Numbered from the stretch's first letter, positions 36,486 through 50,449 are shown. The stretch: 64,000 bases of DNA from Adenanthera pavonina (GCA_026686845.1 JAIVEN010000021.1:10558001-10622000), one strand, 5' to 3'. Notes: a model not told the origin generated them from the letters alone. Program-made: numbers and translations.

Positions 36486-37559
36486 TCAAACTTCAAACTC
36501 CCTGTAATTACTTCCCCCATTACTCCAAAAATCAAAAAAATCATCACTTTTCATCAGCAAATCCTCCATGTTCTTCGCCTTCAAGCCTAACAATGGCGAA
36601 TCAGCTGAAATCGCACCATTTGCTCTCAAAATTTCCATCTCCGTCTCATCCAGACCTCTTGCCGGCCCTGAACTACACCGTTCACTCCCATATTTCGCCA
36701 AGGCATCCTTAAATTTCTTGATCTGTAGCACAGCAAATCCACATAAGAGACCAGACAAAGCAGATACATAATCTAAGACTTTCTACCTTGTGTAGGCTAA
36801 GATTCTTACGGTAGCAATGGTGCAGCTAAAGCTACAGACTCGACCCTCTGCTCCCCTGTAGATTCTGAAGAATGGTAACACATGAATGTGCAGACTATGA
36901 CACATGGGCTTTAGCTGCTCATAATTGACTTGAAGAAACTTCGCATATGGGTACATCTCGGCAATTTGACAGATCTGAAACAAACAAAGAAATTGCAGAT
37001 TATAGATTCTGTGATCTCATTGAACTAAAGTTTTCCTCAAATTGGTAAAGTTTCTTTCTTTCCTTTTTTTGATTAAACAAAATGAAAATACCTTGGGATG
37101 GAGGGCTTTGCATCCTCCACAACCAGGTGAATAGAAGTCCACCACCACAAGTGAATCACCAGCTTCAAGCAAAGAATGGACCAGTTCTTCAGCTGACTGG
37201 ATCTCAATCATGTTAGGCGCTTTGGTCTTCTCCCACCATCGGAGGGCTCGGCTGACACATGCTGATGCCTGAGTTTGAAACCAAATGATTCAATATTTGC
37301 ATGCGAAATAGTGAAACCAGAAATCGGAAAGCTTTGTACGTACCTGAACAGAGAAATTGGTGTGGGTTTTCAAACAGCAATCCCATGAGCCTTTTTCCAC
37401 TATGGGTTTCCCCATCATTTCATTACTCACAACAGAAAAGACTCGGGATTTTGAAAACCAAACGGAGGAGGGACACAAATCAGCTTTCGTGTTGGAACTA
37501 ACCAGATTCTCGTTCAACCCAGAGACACAGAAAACGCTCTTGAAAGAACAAGCAGCCAT
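36486..37559 (-). CDS. Atypical Cys/His-rich thioredoxin (ACHT type), chloroplastic
   Basis: Four exons, 37559-37344, 37268-37092, 36974-36810 and 36722-36486, all GT-AG and all phase 0, give 264 residues. Residues 1 to about 70 look like a Ser/Cys-rich chloroplast transit peptide. The thioredoxin fold follows, with V-V-V-D-F-Y-S-P-G-C-G-G-C-K (active site CGGC at 122-125, in place of the usual WCGPC). Next come H-P-K-I-C-Q, the cis-proline region H-V-L-P-F-F and C-S-F-S-C. The C-terminal extension after I-K-K-F-K-D-A-L is characteristic of ACHT/thioredoxin-like 1 proteins. In Arabidopsis these are thylakoid-associated and take electrons from 2-Cys peroxiredoxin to oxidise targets such as AGPase; that role here is inferred from family membership. 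Confidence 0.95.
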
Positions 37560-37564
37560 TGTTT

Positions 37565-39950
37565 CCAGTCAAACCCCAAGATTCAATGGAGGCGAGATCA
37601 AGAACAGAAATGCCCGGTTCGGTTTCCGAATAAAGAACCCAACTTTTTTCTTTTTGGGATTCAGAAGAAGCTCGCTGTTGGTGGGTGAGAGATTTGAATG
37701 TCTGCGACGCAACTTTTGAACCAAAGGAACAAATAAAACAAAAGTAAAAAACAGGGTACTTGAACTCTTGAATGGCTTGGTGAGAGAGGGAGAGTTTTGT
37801 TTTCTGTGGTGTCGTACCAAAAACCAGCAAAGCAGAGAAAAAATGAAAAGGGTAGGAAACGTGGCGAGTGGGGTCTGTGATGATTTGGATTTGGATTTAA
37901 CTTTATCCATTAAGTACTATTCTGGTAAAAAGAAAAAAAATTATCCATTTATCAGTTTCATAAATAGAAAAGGAGAAACATATAATATCCAGAGTCCAGA
38001 CTTTATCCACATCCCGGACATTTATTGCATCTACCTTGGTTTTCGTTAGGCTCAGTTGAGCAAGTGGGCGCGTGTTGCCCAGTTGCTCTCCCCCGTGTGA
38101 GCGTCTTAACTGCGTTACAGAAGACTGCGATCATGAAAATAAAAACATAACGGACACTGAAAAGGAATAAGATTGGGGTTTAAAATTTAATACTTGGATT
38201 GGGATGGAATTGATTGTAATTAATAAATATTATAAAGATTAAAATGATATAAATAAATAAATAAATGAAAATTAAAGAAATAAGAAAAAATAAAAATTAT
38301 TTTACACTTAAGTAGATATGTTGAAACCTATATAAAGATAATTTTATTAGTTAAGTTAGAAGTAATATATTGGGTATCCTTAAGATATCTTAATAAGTTA
38401 AAAAATTTTTTTTTAAGCCTAGAGTTATAATTTTTTATGTAAAAAAAAAAGAGTCGAATTGGTTTTGGCCAATTTTTACCGATTGTTGACCGATTCTTTG
38501 AGAGATCAGTTTTGTGTGAATTCCGAAGTGGACCAAGGTCCGGTTTGTGGTCCGATCGGTTCACCCAATCACATCCGATTTTCAATAAATAATGACGTTA
38601 ATTTAATTTCAAGGGGAAAAATCATACTTGAGGATCATCTAGGAAAAGATTACAGCTGAAGATCTCAAAATTTTAAAATTATTTAAAAAAATAAGGTCGT
38701 AGAGGGATAATTTTTTTCACTAAATAAAAATATGTTATTCTCAATACTGAAAATCAAAACGTTTACTACTAAAAATTAAAAGATTGGATTGAATATATTT
38801 TGATTACTGAAAAATGATAGATTTATTATTGTAATGTAGAAAGTTTGGTTAAAAGTGTTTTGACTATTAAAAACTGAAAGATTTACGGCTAAAACTGAAA
38901 GGTTGGATTGGAAATTTTTGTCAAGTGAAAAATATTTTTCCCCTCCAATAATGTTTTTTGAGGAATTTTAAAATTGTGAGGTGCTTAAATAAAATCTTTT
39001 CTTACATGACCCTTAACGGTCATTTTCTTTAATTTCAAAGATTTTTGTGTTTTGAATTTTTTTATAGAGTTGGTGGTAAAAAAAAATTCTCATTGGGTTC
39101 TCCCATGTGGGGTGATGTGTCGTGTCGTGTCGTTTGATATGAATGGTTTGACCAAGATGCTCAGCTTGTCTCCTCTAACTCCTAGAGCGGGTTGTAACCT
39201 GGGGGCCTGTGGGATAGTTTGTTTAATCCGTGAAATTGTGCAGATTTTTTTTTTTTTTTTTACCAAGAAATTGTGCAGATTCAGATTGGATGCAAAATAT
39301 GCAGTATTTTTAAAACAAGTCACTAACAAGCCAGATGGTATAATCTGTAATAAGTCTAAAATGAAAAAAATACTTCAACACTTGTAAAAATATATAAAAA
39401 TTGGATAAAAAATGATACTAAGAAAAAATTATATAAATATAATTAAAGAATAAATAAAAATTTAAAAATCCCATATTATAAAAAGTTAGATTTTTCACCA
39501 AATTATTAACTCATAAAAATTTTGATTACTATATATATATATTATTCACCACACATTTATTGACAAAGGTTTATAAAATTTTTTCTCCATCAAAATTTTA
39601 AAAATTTAATTAATTTTTATTAAAAATTTAAAAAAAATATTGGTGGGGTGGCCTGTATATAACAGGCCAACCTACCCATGATGTCAGAAAAACAAGATGG
39701 TGTTTTCTGTAGCTTAACTTGCCTGTTTTTCCACCTTTAAATGTGATTTTAGATTTTTTTCTCAATCACAATATTAGCAGTAAGAGTAAAATAGTTTAAA
39801 ATTAAATATAAAAATTTACGGAGAACTAAATACGACAAAAAGTTAATCATGACGTTTATATACTAAAAGAAAGTTAATCTTGACAAAAAAATGCATATTT
39901 TGTATAGTTTAAAATGGGAAGCAAATTATACCACAAGTGTTAAAGTTTAA
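37565..39950. other. 5' flank of the ACHT gene and spacer
   Basis: 37560-37910 is probably 5' UTR and promoter (TCT/AGA-rich; overlapping ORFs are artefacts). (AAAT)n lies near 38252-38266. A moderately GC patch at 39090-39230 contains a (TCGTG)n run but no gene. Confidence 0.45.
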
Positions 39951-39959
39951 ATATTTATT

Positions 39960-40560
39960 TTTGATTTTATAGAGTAATGTTAAAATTGATGGAGATATTA
40001 TGTATAGCATATAAATTGGGTAGTTAAAATAGAGAAAAACTTTAAGAGTTATTTGTGATCGTAAGGTACCTATTAAGATTAAAAGAAAATTTTATAGAAT
40101 TGTTATAAGACCAGTAATACTATATAATAATAAATATTAGGCTTTGAAAGGATAATAAGAATATAAGACCGAAGTAGTATAAATGAAAATGTTATTGATG
40201 TGTAAATATATAAGAATGAATAAAATACGAGATGATTATATATGAAAAAAAGTTGGAGTGACATTTATCGAAGAGAAAATTGAAGAAAATTGTTTAAGAT
40301 GATTTGAATATGTACAAAAAAGATGACCAAATAAGCATATAAGAAGAGTTGATCAGATATTTTTTAACCCTATAAAATGGTGTAGAGATAGATAAAGAAA
40401 GATGTGGGAAGAGATTATAAGATGAGATTTCTTGAAAAATGATTTATTTAAGGAGATTTTTTTTATCCCAAAAAATGGAGATAATTTTTTATGTTTAGTG
40501 GTGCCGTATGATTTATATAACCGATATTATATAGTGGGATAAAACTAACGTGGATGTAAT
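39960..40560 (+). pseudogene. RTE-type LINE, 5'-truncated 3' end
   Basis: With many frame breaks, the translation follows the C-terminal part of plant RTE reverse transcriptase: K-F-Y-R then R-P-V-I-L-Y, then a K-M-L-L-M-C-K-type stretch, N-K-I-R-D-D-Y-I, L-R-W-F-E-Y-V-Q and R-R-P-N-K-H-I-R-R. After it comes a TAGTGGGATAAAACTAACG-like tail that resembles the RTE 3' end. It is a dead copy, strongly AT-shifted by mutation. Confidence 0.75.
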
Positions 40561-40569
40561 ATTTTATAC

Positions 40570-41880
40570 ACCTTAATCTTTTGTCCTGTGCATGATATTG
40601 AAGCAGAAATTATAATACTTCCAGAACGTCTTGTTAGGTTCATAAGCACCGAAATTTGAAATTCTGAAAGATTGATTGAGAATTTTAAATATCACCAATA
40701 ATTGATAATTAACAATTGCTCATTTGATGAAATTCCGCCAATAATTGATAAATTGGTCAACTGTTACAATTTTGATATTTCTTTTTTTTTTTTACAATTT
40801 TAATATTTCAATGTGCTCCTATACTATATATATATATATATATATATATTGGCTTTCGATGCATTGAGTTTAATCATTCACTTGATACACCGCTTGCTTA
40901 TTTCAACCAAACGCATAATTTTAAGTAATTAATTTTTTAACTAAACTAAAAGTGAATACCTATGAACAATGTTACTTGCTTAAAAAAAGTGGATGTATTG
41001 ATATATATAATATAGGGCATATTTGATTTACATTTTCATAAATCAAACCATGGTTTATAATTATTATTATTTTTTGTTTAAATAGATTTATGGTAAACTT
41101 TTCTACTATTATTTAAATTTTATTTTTGTAAACTATAATTATTCTAACGGACTTTTTACAAAAAAGGTAATTCAAACAAATACATATTGATTGGATAGAA
41201 TGTTAGGAATATGTTAAAAAATATTAAGAGAGGACCACTTTAAATAATTGCTGCACAATTATATAGTGTATGTCTTCTTCTAAATTCATTTTGACAGAAA
41301 TTTATAGAAAATAAAAAATTAATTTCATATGTATAGTCTACTAAATTATTTTTAATTATAATTTTTAAATTTTTCACAGAGAGTTAACATTGGATGCTTT
41401 TTTTGTTTTTAGTGACAGAAAATATAATTGAAATCTAGTGTAATGAAACCTAATATAGTTAAAAATTCATGTGGTCCTCGTGTAATTTGAATAAGGATGA
41501 TGCTGGAAAAAGTTAACATATTTTAAAGAGTTATTTGGTATGAAGTATATAAGAGTGGAAAGTTAAACTTTTCAAGAAGTATATAAATGACTTTTACTTT
41601 ATAGAATTTCTTGAAATATTGGACTTAGTTTGAAAAGTTGTACTTCTAGAATAAAACCTTCCCAAGTATTTTTGTAATAATTTTTCAAAATTGACCCATA
41701 ATTTTTTTTAAGAAAACACATTTATGTCATTAACATTAAAACATAATATATTTATTTAAAACGTAAGTCAAACTTTTTAAGAAATAAAAAATTAATTGAG
41801 CATGTCATGCATGAATTTTTCAGAAAATTAACTTCACAATGTACTTCTCATGAAGTTACTTTGTCAGAAGTATACAAGCG
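40570..41880. other. AT-rich spacer with MITE-like scraps
   Basis: Segments such as GGGCATATTTGATTTACA near 41025 and TTATTTGGTATGAAGTATA near 41533 resemble MITE ends, but partners are not convincing. No gene. Confidence 0.35.
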
Positions 41881-41889
41881 ACTTTTACG

Positions 41890-44800
41890 GCCTATTTGGT
41901 TTAATTACCAAGGGCTAAAGGATGTAATGAAAATGATGTAAAGGGATGTAATATAAATAAAATACAAAGGAGTTTGTTTGGTAAGATATTAGAACGATGA
42001 GAAATAGATTTATTTTCTATTTTTAATTAAGTACTTATAAATTTGAAAAGACTAAAATGCCCCTATGTTAAATTTTTTTTTTCGCCTCCTCCTCTTTCTT
42101 CCTGTCTAATACACTGGTATTACTATCACCAGTAGCCATACCTCATCACCAGAATAGGGTGGGGGAGACCGGGTTAGACCGGGTTTTTTATTAGCCCATG
42201 GGATGGTATTGTGAGGGCTCGAGTTTCATCTAGTTGCCTGCAGTCTGGTCTGATCTTGCCGAGCCAGTAGACCAAACCGGGTCAAACTAGTCCAGCTCGA
42301 GTTAGACCGGGTTCTGACTCGTTTTTTTTTTAAGAAAAAATCATATCAACATTATCACCTTAGAAGACCTTCTATAGTCACGACATCTTGTAATGTTAAG
42401 TCAGATTGTTTTGATGATTCTAAATAACAATGAATTTGGAAACAAAATATCATGGGAGCATATACAAAGAAAAGTCCAAAGTCTAAGAATCCTATTGATT
42501 GAAGAGTGTTTATTTACATTTGTTAGAATTCTCATGTAAAGAAGGTAGTTAAGCTTTTATATGTCACTTATTCTACTTATTCTCATATTAAACGGGGCAT
42601 TTATCGTAGTTATTAATGTTTAGCTTATATTTTCAAGATGTTTTTTATAAAACATTTTAATTTATACGCGTAATCCTTAGAGGTTATAGGGATAAAATCT
42701 CAACCTCATTGTTTCTAAGTGTTCTCTCTTTGTTTTCTTGAAAATGTTTGAGATTATCCGCATAACTAATATAATATCTCTATTTTTATGGGGTGTTATA
42801 AAATAAATAAAAGATGAGAAATGAAGCGAGACGAAAAGACAATATATAATGTGGCTTTAAAAGAAATTAATTTCTTATTTAATTTTATGAAGAAGTTATG
42901 GTTGATCCTTAATTAGAATTAATTTTTCATAAGGTTCTTAATAGAAATTAATTCCAAAACTTATCCCGGAAAATATGTAATATACTACTTGAATAAAAGC
43001 TCGTTCCAAGCCGAAAGCAACGGTATAAGTATTGCGTTCTCGGGAGGTCCAAGTTAAGAGATAGACCAATTTGAAGTTAATGTGAATAGTGAAAAAGAAA
43101 TAATAAAAATTGATCTTTGGGTAAAATTACAATAAAGTGCTTAAAAGAATGAATAATTACATTTTTCCCCAGTTTAGGGGCAAAACTTTCATTTACCATA
43201 TTAGAAAGCCCTCAAGGAGCTAAGCCCAATGAAATATAGTATGGAATTTATTAAGGTCAAAATAATATTTATTGGGTAATTAGGCTTTAATAGTAATATT
43301 TTACACGATAAAGATCTGTTTAGACTACGGAAAAAGGCAGTATTGATTCAAGGACAATGATTGGACCTTGCTAATTTATATTCTGGATCAAAATAATGAT
43401 TTTGGACTAAAAGTAATTTTTGGATAATCCTGTATCAATATAATGACAATTTTAGCAAAAATACTTAATCAGTACGGGTAAATTTAATCGGTAAAGAGTA
43501 TTTTGATCTACTAGAGTTTATGATGCAATTTTTGGCTAAAAAAGGAAGTGAGCCACGTCTTACCAGCTGCTGGGACATCATGGGAATTATGTGAAAAGTT
43601 TTAATTTCAAAAAGGTAACTAAAGGTTAAAGATGAAATTAATTAATTAGCTTTATTGGATATTTATCCCCTTAAGTCATTAACTATCATCTTCCTCACTC
43701 ATTCACGATGCAAACGGCAGCTGAAAGTGCGGGATAACTCGTGAAACTAAGGAAGGAAAAAGAGAAGACAAGAGGCAAAGTTTGGATCTCAAATTGCTAA
43801 GGTAACATATTATGGCTATTATCTTGTGCTCTCTTCAGTTTGTAAGAGTTTTCATGGCCTATTTTCTCAAATATTCCCATTGAAATTTCTGACCTAGAGA
43901 GAGAGTAGAGAGAGAAAATTGTGCCATGAAGAAACTAATCCATAAAAAGTGAAGCATATGTCACAAGATGCAAGATTATGACATTGGTTTCAAAGATTGA
44001 TGAGTTATTATTTTTCTACAATTTTTTCTATTTTTCTGCTATTTAGAGTTTGTGAAAGGAAAGGGAATTTCAAATTTTTGACCATAAAAATGGATTCCTT
44101 GGGCTCAAAATATGTTAGAACAATTATGTTGTACAAGAAAATGCAAAAGGAAAGCAAAGTGAAAAATTAGAATTAAAGTGAGCTCTTTATGAAGGAAGTC
44201 ATGCAATCAATGACTTAAGACCTTGTTTTATGATGTAATAGGGTTCAAGGAAATGTTAGAGGATCAAAGAAAGGGTCTACAAAGTTTGGAAAGTATTGGA
44301 AAGCCACAAGATAGTTTACTAACATAATCTTGCATTATATGGTTATATGGTTACAATGGTTTTAATGTTATACCAAATATTTGCAATAATGTTATATGAT
44401 GATTTGTTGATATTGACTGAGTTATTTGAGGGGTTTTGTGAGCCCAGGATGTCCAAAATGTAAGGGGAAACTCTGTCCAATTTTCTATAAAATGTTTAAG
44501 TATAAATAATTCTAAATGTTTAAATGATGATTTGATGAAGTGTGCTTGCATTATATGATTATATATTTGCTTGATTAGTGGTAACTATTGAGATTCTTTG
44601 AATCTCATCCCTTCCAAATGCTCACCATGTTTAGGCCAAGCAATGCAAAAAGTTCATGAAGAGCCAAAAGAGAGGAGGAAGAAATTGGTGGAAATTATGT
44701 TCTTGCAAGAATTGATGTTAATTTTTGGTAATATGTATAAATTTGTATGCAAAGGATGAATTATGCATATTGATTCAAGTATGTTCCTTAAGATACCTTT

Positions 44801-46915
44801 TGATATTATGTATGAATATGGTACAATGAGTGATGATATATATATGATATGAAGCTTATTTTGCTAAGACATAAATGGAGTTATACAATCTAGACACCCT
44901 GATAGATACGTAGGTACTGTTCATGTAAGACAGGGCATCCAGTTTGAGTAATATATATTCTCTTAAAGTACACAAGTAGAGCTTTAAAATGGTCTAAAGA
45001 GCACTCCATTTGGAGACATGTATAAATTATAGTGATTTTTTAAAGTTGGGGTTCAGAACAGGGAAATATTGGGAAAACTAGAAACTTAAAGTTAGTTATT
45101 GGAAAATTAAAAAGATAATATAAAATCGTGCAGAGATTCAAAAATTCAATGGTTTGTATTTATAGAAATGTCTATGTTTGAAGTTTCATATGCCACCGAT
45201 TTGGAGGTAATTGGAGTTATATGATAGGAGATATGGAGGTTTCCCCAAAACTGTTCCAGCAAAAGTGAAATTCTAATCCTTTATGATTTAAGTTAACACC
45301 ATGCATTGTGAAAATAAAATGGATGTACAAGAAAAATATGTCTAAAAAGTGTACATTCAGGGCTTTCATATGACATAAATAATGTATGATTTGACTCAAA
45401 ATATAATGAGATATGAATTTTTAAATATAAAGCCAAAATCTTGGGAAAGAGAAAATGACCAAATGTATAGTAAATGTTTGAGAAATAAACTGTATGAATT
45501 GGTCAAGATAATGCTCTGTTTCATATTTTTTCCATGTAGAGAATGTTTTGATCTATTTTTAGAACTTGAATAACTATGAAATGATTTTTCTAGAATTAGT
45601 TATGAATTTTCAAAGTTCATTGGGTAAAATGGAAATGACACAATAAACAGTACCTGAAATAAAGAAAAATCTGTTTCGATATTTTTATGCAATCAAGTCT
45701 CTAATCATACAATAGTGGACATAATTGGAGTCCAATACATGGAAAATGGATGTAAGTTTAAGGTGTTACAACTAAGGTCTATACCATGTCCTTATTTCTA
45801 TCTAGCTCGTTTTCCTAATAAGGTGCTTACCTTATTCGAATAAGAGGCTTAACAGTAAAGATCACTTGTTCTGTGCTGCTTGTTATTTGCATAACCTAGG
45901 GAGGTTATCTACATAACGTATGTTGCAAAACTCTTGGACCTCTTTCTGTTGAATTCATTACCTTGTTGAGAGAGAGAGAGGACTAGATTGGAGGTGTGAG
46001 AGAAACAGCCATCGAGAGAGGAAGAGGATGTGTTTGACAAGTAAAAGATTGAAGAAAAGAACTTAGGATTTGCACATATATAAGATATTATTAAATGACA
46101 TCATTTCATTATATAGAAAAAAATTTATATACACCTTCGAGCTAGATAAGACTCGTCTGATGGGGTTACTTGAAGCCCGGTCTTATGCAGTCAAGTGGCT
46201 CGGCATGAACATTGAGTTTCAGTACCGAGTTGAAAAGACCAAGTTTTTTCGGGCTAGGCTTCTTTGGGTTGGATTGGGTTCAGATTTTTTCCCCCACCCT
46301 AGAATAGGAAAAAGGAACAAAATCTAACCAGATCTATAAACTATAGAAGAAGAAATTGAAACCCATTTGCTGGAAATCGAATCCCATTTGTTGAAGGAAG
46401 AAATAGAATCTAGTGAAGCAAACCTAATGAGGAAGGGCCGAAGTGTTCAAATCTATGATTGAATTTGGTGAAGCAAATTCCGCATTTGAATCCGATGAAG
46501 AGATTAGACAAAGAGTTGGTTCGATTTAGGGAGGGTCAAAGTTATTTGATTAGTGATGTGATAGTGGTGCAATGGGGAGATATAGACGGAGGTGGAGGTC
46601 TGACAGTGGAGGTTTGATGGTGATGAGTTGAACTTGTGAAGATAAGGAGGACGATGAAGGTGAATGAAAATGTGGTGTGGGTTGTAATTTTTTCCATAGA
46701 AAGGCATTATGGTCTTTTAAGTTCATTTACAATCAGGTATTGTCTAATATATAATTTCTAGAGAGGTTTTCTATTTACATCTAGAAGAGTGATAGGCTTC
46801 TCGGGCATAATGTTATAGCCATGTAATGTAGCGAACCAAACGTAGCCACCCTTGTGATGTAATCTCATTTACATTACATTAACCCCCATGTATTCAAACC
46901 AAACATGCTGTTAAT
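41890..46915. mobile_element. Long-TIR element split by a nested LTR
   Basis: The left end GGCCTATTTGGTTTAATTAC and the right end in reverse complement AGCATGTTTGGTTTGAATAC match. The similarity continues inward for up to ~200 bp (AATGTAATG-type motifs, then an anti-CCTCCTC/CATCACC-rich part). This suggests a long-TIR or foldback DNA element of about 2 kb, later interrupted by the solo LTR at 42770-45770. No transposase is seen. Boundaries are approximate. Confidence 0.4.
42770..45770 (+). mobile_element. Solo LTR, chromovirus-like, ~3.0 kb
   Basis: The 5-bp duplication ACTAA sits at 42765-42769 and 45771-45775. Between them the left end reads TATAATATCTCTATTTTTAT (probably an original TGTAATA... 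with G-to-A change) and the right end AAGGTGTTACA. TGTAA...TTACA ends are typical of plant Ty3/gypsy chromovirus LTRs. There is no internal domain and no second LTR, so it is a solo LTR left by recombination. Confidence 0.7.
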
Positions 46916-48971
46916 ATATATGAAATGCATATTTAACTTAAATTAAGTTATCAATTTTTTTATCATCCTGAGTTTTATTATAGATTTCCAGATGCATTAA
47001 TTCTATCATCCCTATCTATACAAAATATAGGTATTTTGTATCTATTTTCATCTCAAAATATTGCGATTTGATACTTTTTGACACGATTTTACATAACTTT
47101 GAGTATATTTACATCACAGCAATATTTATGAGGATTTTGAGTTATATAAGAGCCAAGAAGATGGAGCTAGACAAAAAAACATGAAGTCCATCCACTTCCC
47201 CCATATTTACTCACTCACGGATGGGTGAGAAGAATTCCGTGTTACAAGTGAACCCGGCATCGGGTCATCGAAGAAAGGCACCCAGCCGACATCAAGTAAG
47301 TTCGTTCCAATGAAGAGAGACGTCTTGGAGACGACGCTAGGTGGAGAAGAAATGAATGGATCTGGTGTTGGCTCATGAGCAAATAAGCAACGTGCTTTTT
47401 ACACAATTTCGTGATTTCTACAAAAATTTTTGGGCTTATATTTCTACGAAAGTTTTTGGGCTTACATGAGCTTCTAGACTTTCTCTAAATAAAAGAATGC
47501 GAGAAAAACATGAGAGGACATTCAGAAAAACACCTGGAGGATAGAGAACACGGTTCAAATGCATCTGGGAGTAACTAGAAGTAATCTATAGAGAGAAAGC
47601 AAGGAGATCTGGAGAGTATTAAAGATAAATTCATTATTTTCTAATATAACTCTGTCTTCTTATTATTTTCACTATAATTTGAGACTTTAGTTTTGATTTA
47701 ATTTTTATTTCTATGTGTGGTTAAATTTTCCAGTCAAGGGTAGGGATATAACCTGATTGGAATTAACTAAATTTATTCTGTTTAGTTGTGACTCAATGAA
47801 TTTATTCTTCAAGTTATATTTAATTTGTTTCTTCATTATATTTGTCTCCCTTGTTTGTTCATGTAAATTTTATGCTTAATCACCATAGAGTCTAATTAAT
47901 GGGTAAACTTGATGGACTGAGAGGTGAAGAGTGAATATAGATTTAAAGAGATAAACATGAATAACAAATCTAGAAATAGAATTAGGAATTTATGGTAATT
48001 TTAAAAAAAATATATATAAATATAATGATAAAAAAAAAACAAACAACAGAAAACAAACAAAAAAGGAAGCAAAGCAAAAAAAAAAAAAGTATTTCAGCCC
48101 AAATCTATTTGGGCTGACAAAAAAGTTCACTAGCCCTCCTGGGCTTGTGAACAAGGGCACAGAGAAGAGAAAGGGAGGGGGGTCCGAGAGAAGGAGCGGC
48201 CGAGGAAAATTAGAGAAAAGGGGGGCGAACTGAGGAGCCGAGAGCGAGAGGAGAAGGGAGGGATCTGGAGCATGGGTGCCGAAGGAAAAAAGGAAAGAAG
48301 AGAGAGGGCCGCGGCTGAGGTTTTCGGAAAAAAAAAGAAGAAAAAAAACAGAGGGAGGCCGCGGAGGAAGAGCTGAGCTGGACGCCGGTGGGAGTGAGGG
48401 TTTTGTCCTCGAGGAAGGAGAAGCCACGGACGAGACTCGGCCGAGTGAACTAGAGGGAGTCATGAGATAGAAACCGAGCGAGCCATGGTGCAAAGGGGGA
48501 CAGCGAGAGACCGAGGACTTGGCTAAAAGAAAACCGAGGGAGCTGAGAGAGGAAGAGAAAAAAAAAAAAAGGAAAGGAGCCGTGAGGAGTCTGAACTAGA
48601 AAAAAAAATAAAAGCACAGAGGGTGAAGGTGCAGTAGGCCGCGAAAAGAAAAGAGAGGGATGGAGCCGCGGGAGGTGACAGAGGGAGCAAGAGGAAAGAA
48701 AAGCTTCTGAGTTCTGAGCATGCTCATAGAGGCCATAAAAAGCCGAATAAAAGTAGTCTGAGAAAGCAAAGGGAGCCGAGAAAAAGGCAAGCCACAGACA
48801 AGGTAAAAAGCCGAGAGGATCAGAAGAAGTCTGAACACGCAAAGGGGAAAGATGAAGAGGCACACGTGAAAGAAGTAGGGTAAGGCGAAGTCGGCTGGAA
48901 CAGGGGAGCATGGACATTGACACACGAAAGCAGGGCCGAAAAGGAAGGACCACAATTGACTCGCAAAGTGC

Positions 48972-48978
48972 TATAAAA
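48972..48978 (+). promoter_or_regulatory. TATA box of the nested LTR
   Basis: TATAAAA inside CTATAAAAGGGGG, at the border between the purine-rich U3-like part and the R/U5-like part of the LTR. Confidence 0.55.
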
Positions 48979-50449
48979 GGGGGAGCAGTCTGAGAAAATG
49001 GGGGGGGGGGAGGAATTCCACAAGGCAGAGGCAGGCTAGAATTTCAGAGTCCGGAGCAAGGGAGAACGAACACTGAGGGTGAGGCTTAGGTCGTTGATCA
49101 CCAGGAAGGTAGGAGGAGTCTGCGACCAAGTAACAAAGAATTTAGTTTGGTAAAATTTTCTATTTCAGTTTCGAATTTTGTTAACGGCTTGCCCTTGGGT
49201 CTTTCTCTTTGATGTTCTGTTTTCGAATTGTATCATTTCTGTCCAAGAATTCTTAATCTTGTCATGAGCTCAGAGATTGCAAAACTACATTATGTTGATG
49301 GACACTTGTGTTCTGGCTAATCCTTTAGTTTGTTCTGCATCTTTGGAAAAACTTCATTGCAGTACTAGCCATTAATCATAGTTCCTTGACTGTTGGGTGG
49401 GTTAATGGGTAAGCCAGAATCTTTACATATGAAGGGATGATGTCTTAATTTTGGGTGTAGGATGATTTGGGGTGTGAGAAGTTTATGGAATTGATTTGGG
49501 AAAGGAAAGAGTGTTAACTCTAAAAGTTGTTTTTGAAGTTGTCCATACGCCCATTTTTTTTTTTATCTAAAGTTGAATATTTTTGGTTGGTCACGTAAAC
49601 AGTGCTGTTATTAGTGAAAGTTGAATTTACGTTTTAAAATGTGCCTTCAAAAAATTTTTATGTGATAAAAATTTATTCATTCTTCCTTAAGTTGTCTGTG
49701 AAACTTTTTGCCTCGAGTGGTAGCACCGTGGGTACTTTGCATACAGGTCAGTAACTTGTGAGTAATAAAGTCACCACATAGGCTGGCTATTTTTCTTCAA
49801 AATATAAGTAATAATCTCACTTTTAAATTCCTTTTTAAATAAATATGTGTAAAAAGGATTTTACTTATTTTAAAGAAAATAAAAATATAATTTGTAAAAA
49901 AAAAAAACAACAAAACAACAAAAAAATAAAAGCAAGAACAAAATTTTTATTTATTTACCTCCGAAATCTTTTATGCCTTTTGTCTCGAGTGACATCACCG
50001 TGGACGTTTAGGCATCGATAGGTATATTGTGAGTGATAAAGTCGCCGCAATAAGCCAATTGATTTTATTTTATAAAAAAAATTATTTTCAAATATTTCTT
50101 TTTCCAAACCAAAATAAAATGTCCAAAATCACACGTAATTTTAATCCCATTTTCTAAATTTGAGAAAAAACAAACATTCTCTTTTAGAAATTAATTAAAC
50201 AAAAAATAATAAATGAAAAGAGCAAATAATAGAAGTTAATATGTCTTTTACAAATTAAAACATACCAACCAATTCTAAAAATTGTTTTCTTTGTGAAAAG
50301 ACAAATTATTTTTTATAAACCTCTCTTTCAAAGAACATATATAATAAAAAATACCAACCCAGTGACACGCACTTTTAGTCCGAACTACGTCGACTTTGAT
50401 CCCTATCGCAGGGTACGTAGGCCCCAGATTATAATTCTGGGTCAAGTCC

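Noticed and set aside
37357..37910. ORFs on both strands around the first exon of the thioredoxin gene
   Set aside because: Overlapping frames over exon 1 and the 5' flank with no domain; the spliced minus-strand gene explains the region.
47990..48955. Long minus-strand ORFs (up to 167 codons) in the purine-rich LTR
   Set aside because: They are a by-product of the purine skew: translations are dominated by S, F, P and L, and several frames are open at once. No domain is visible.
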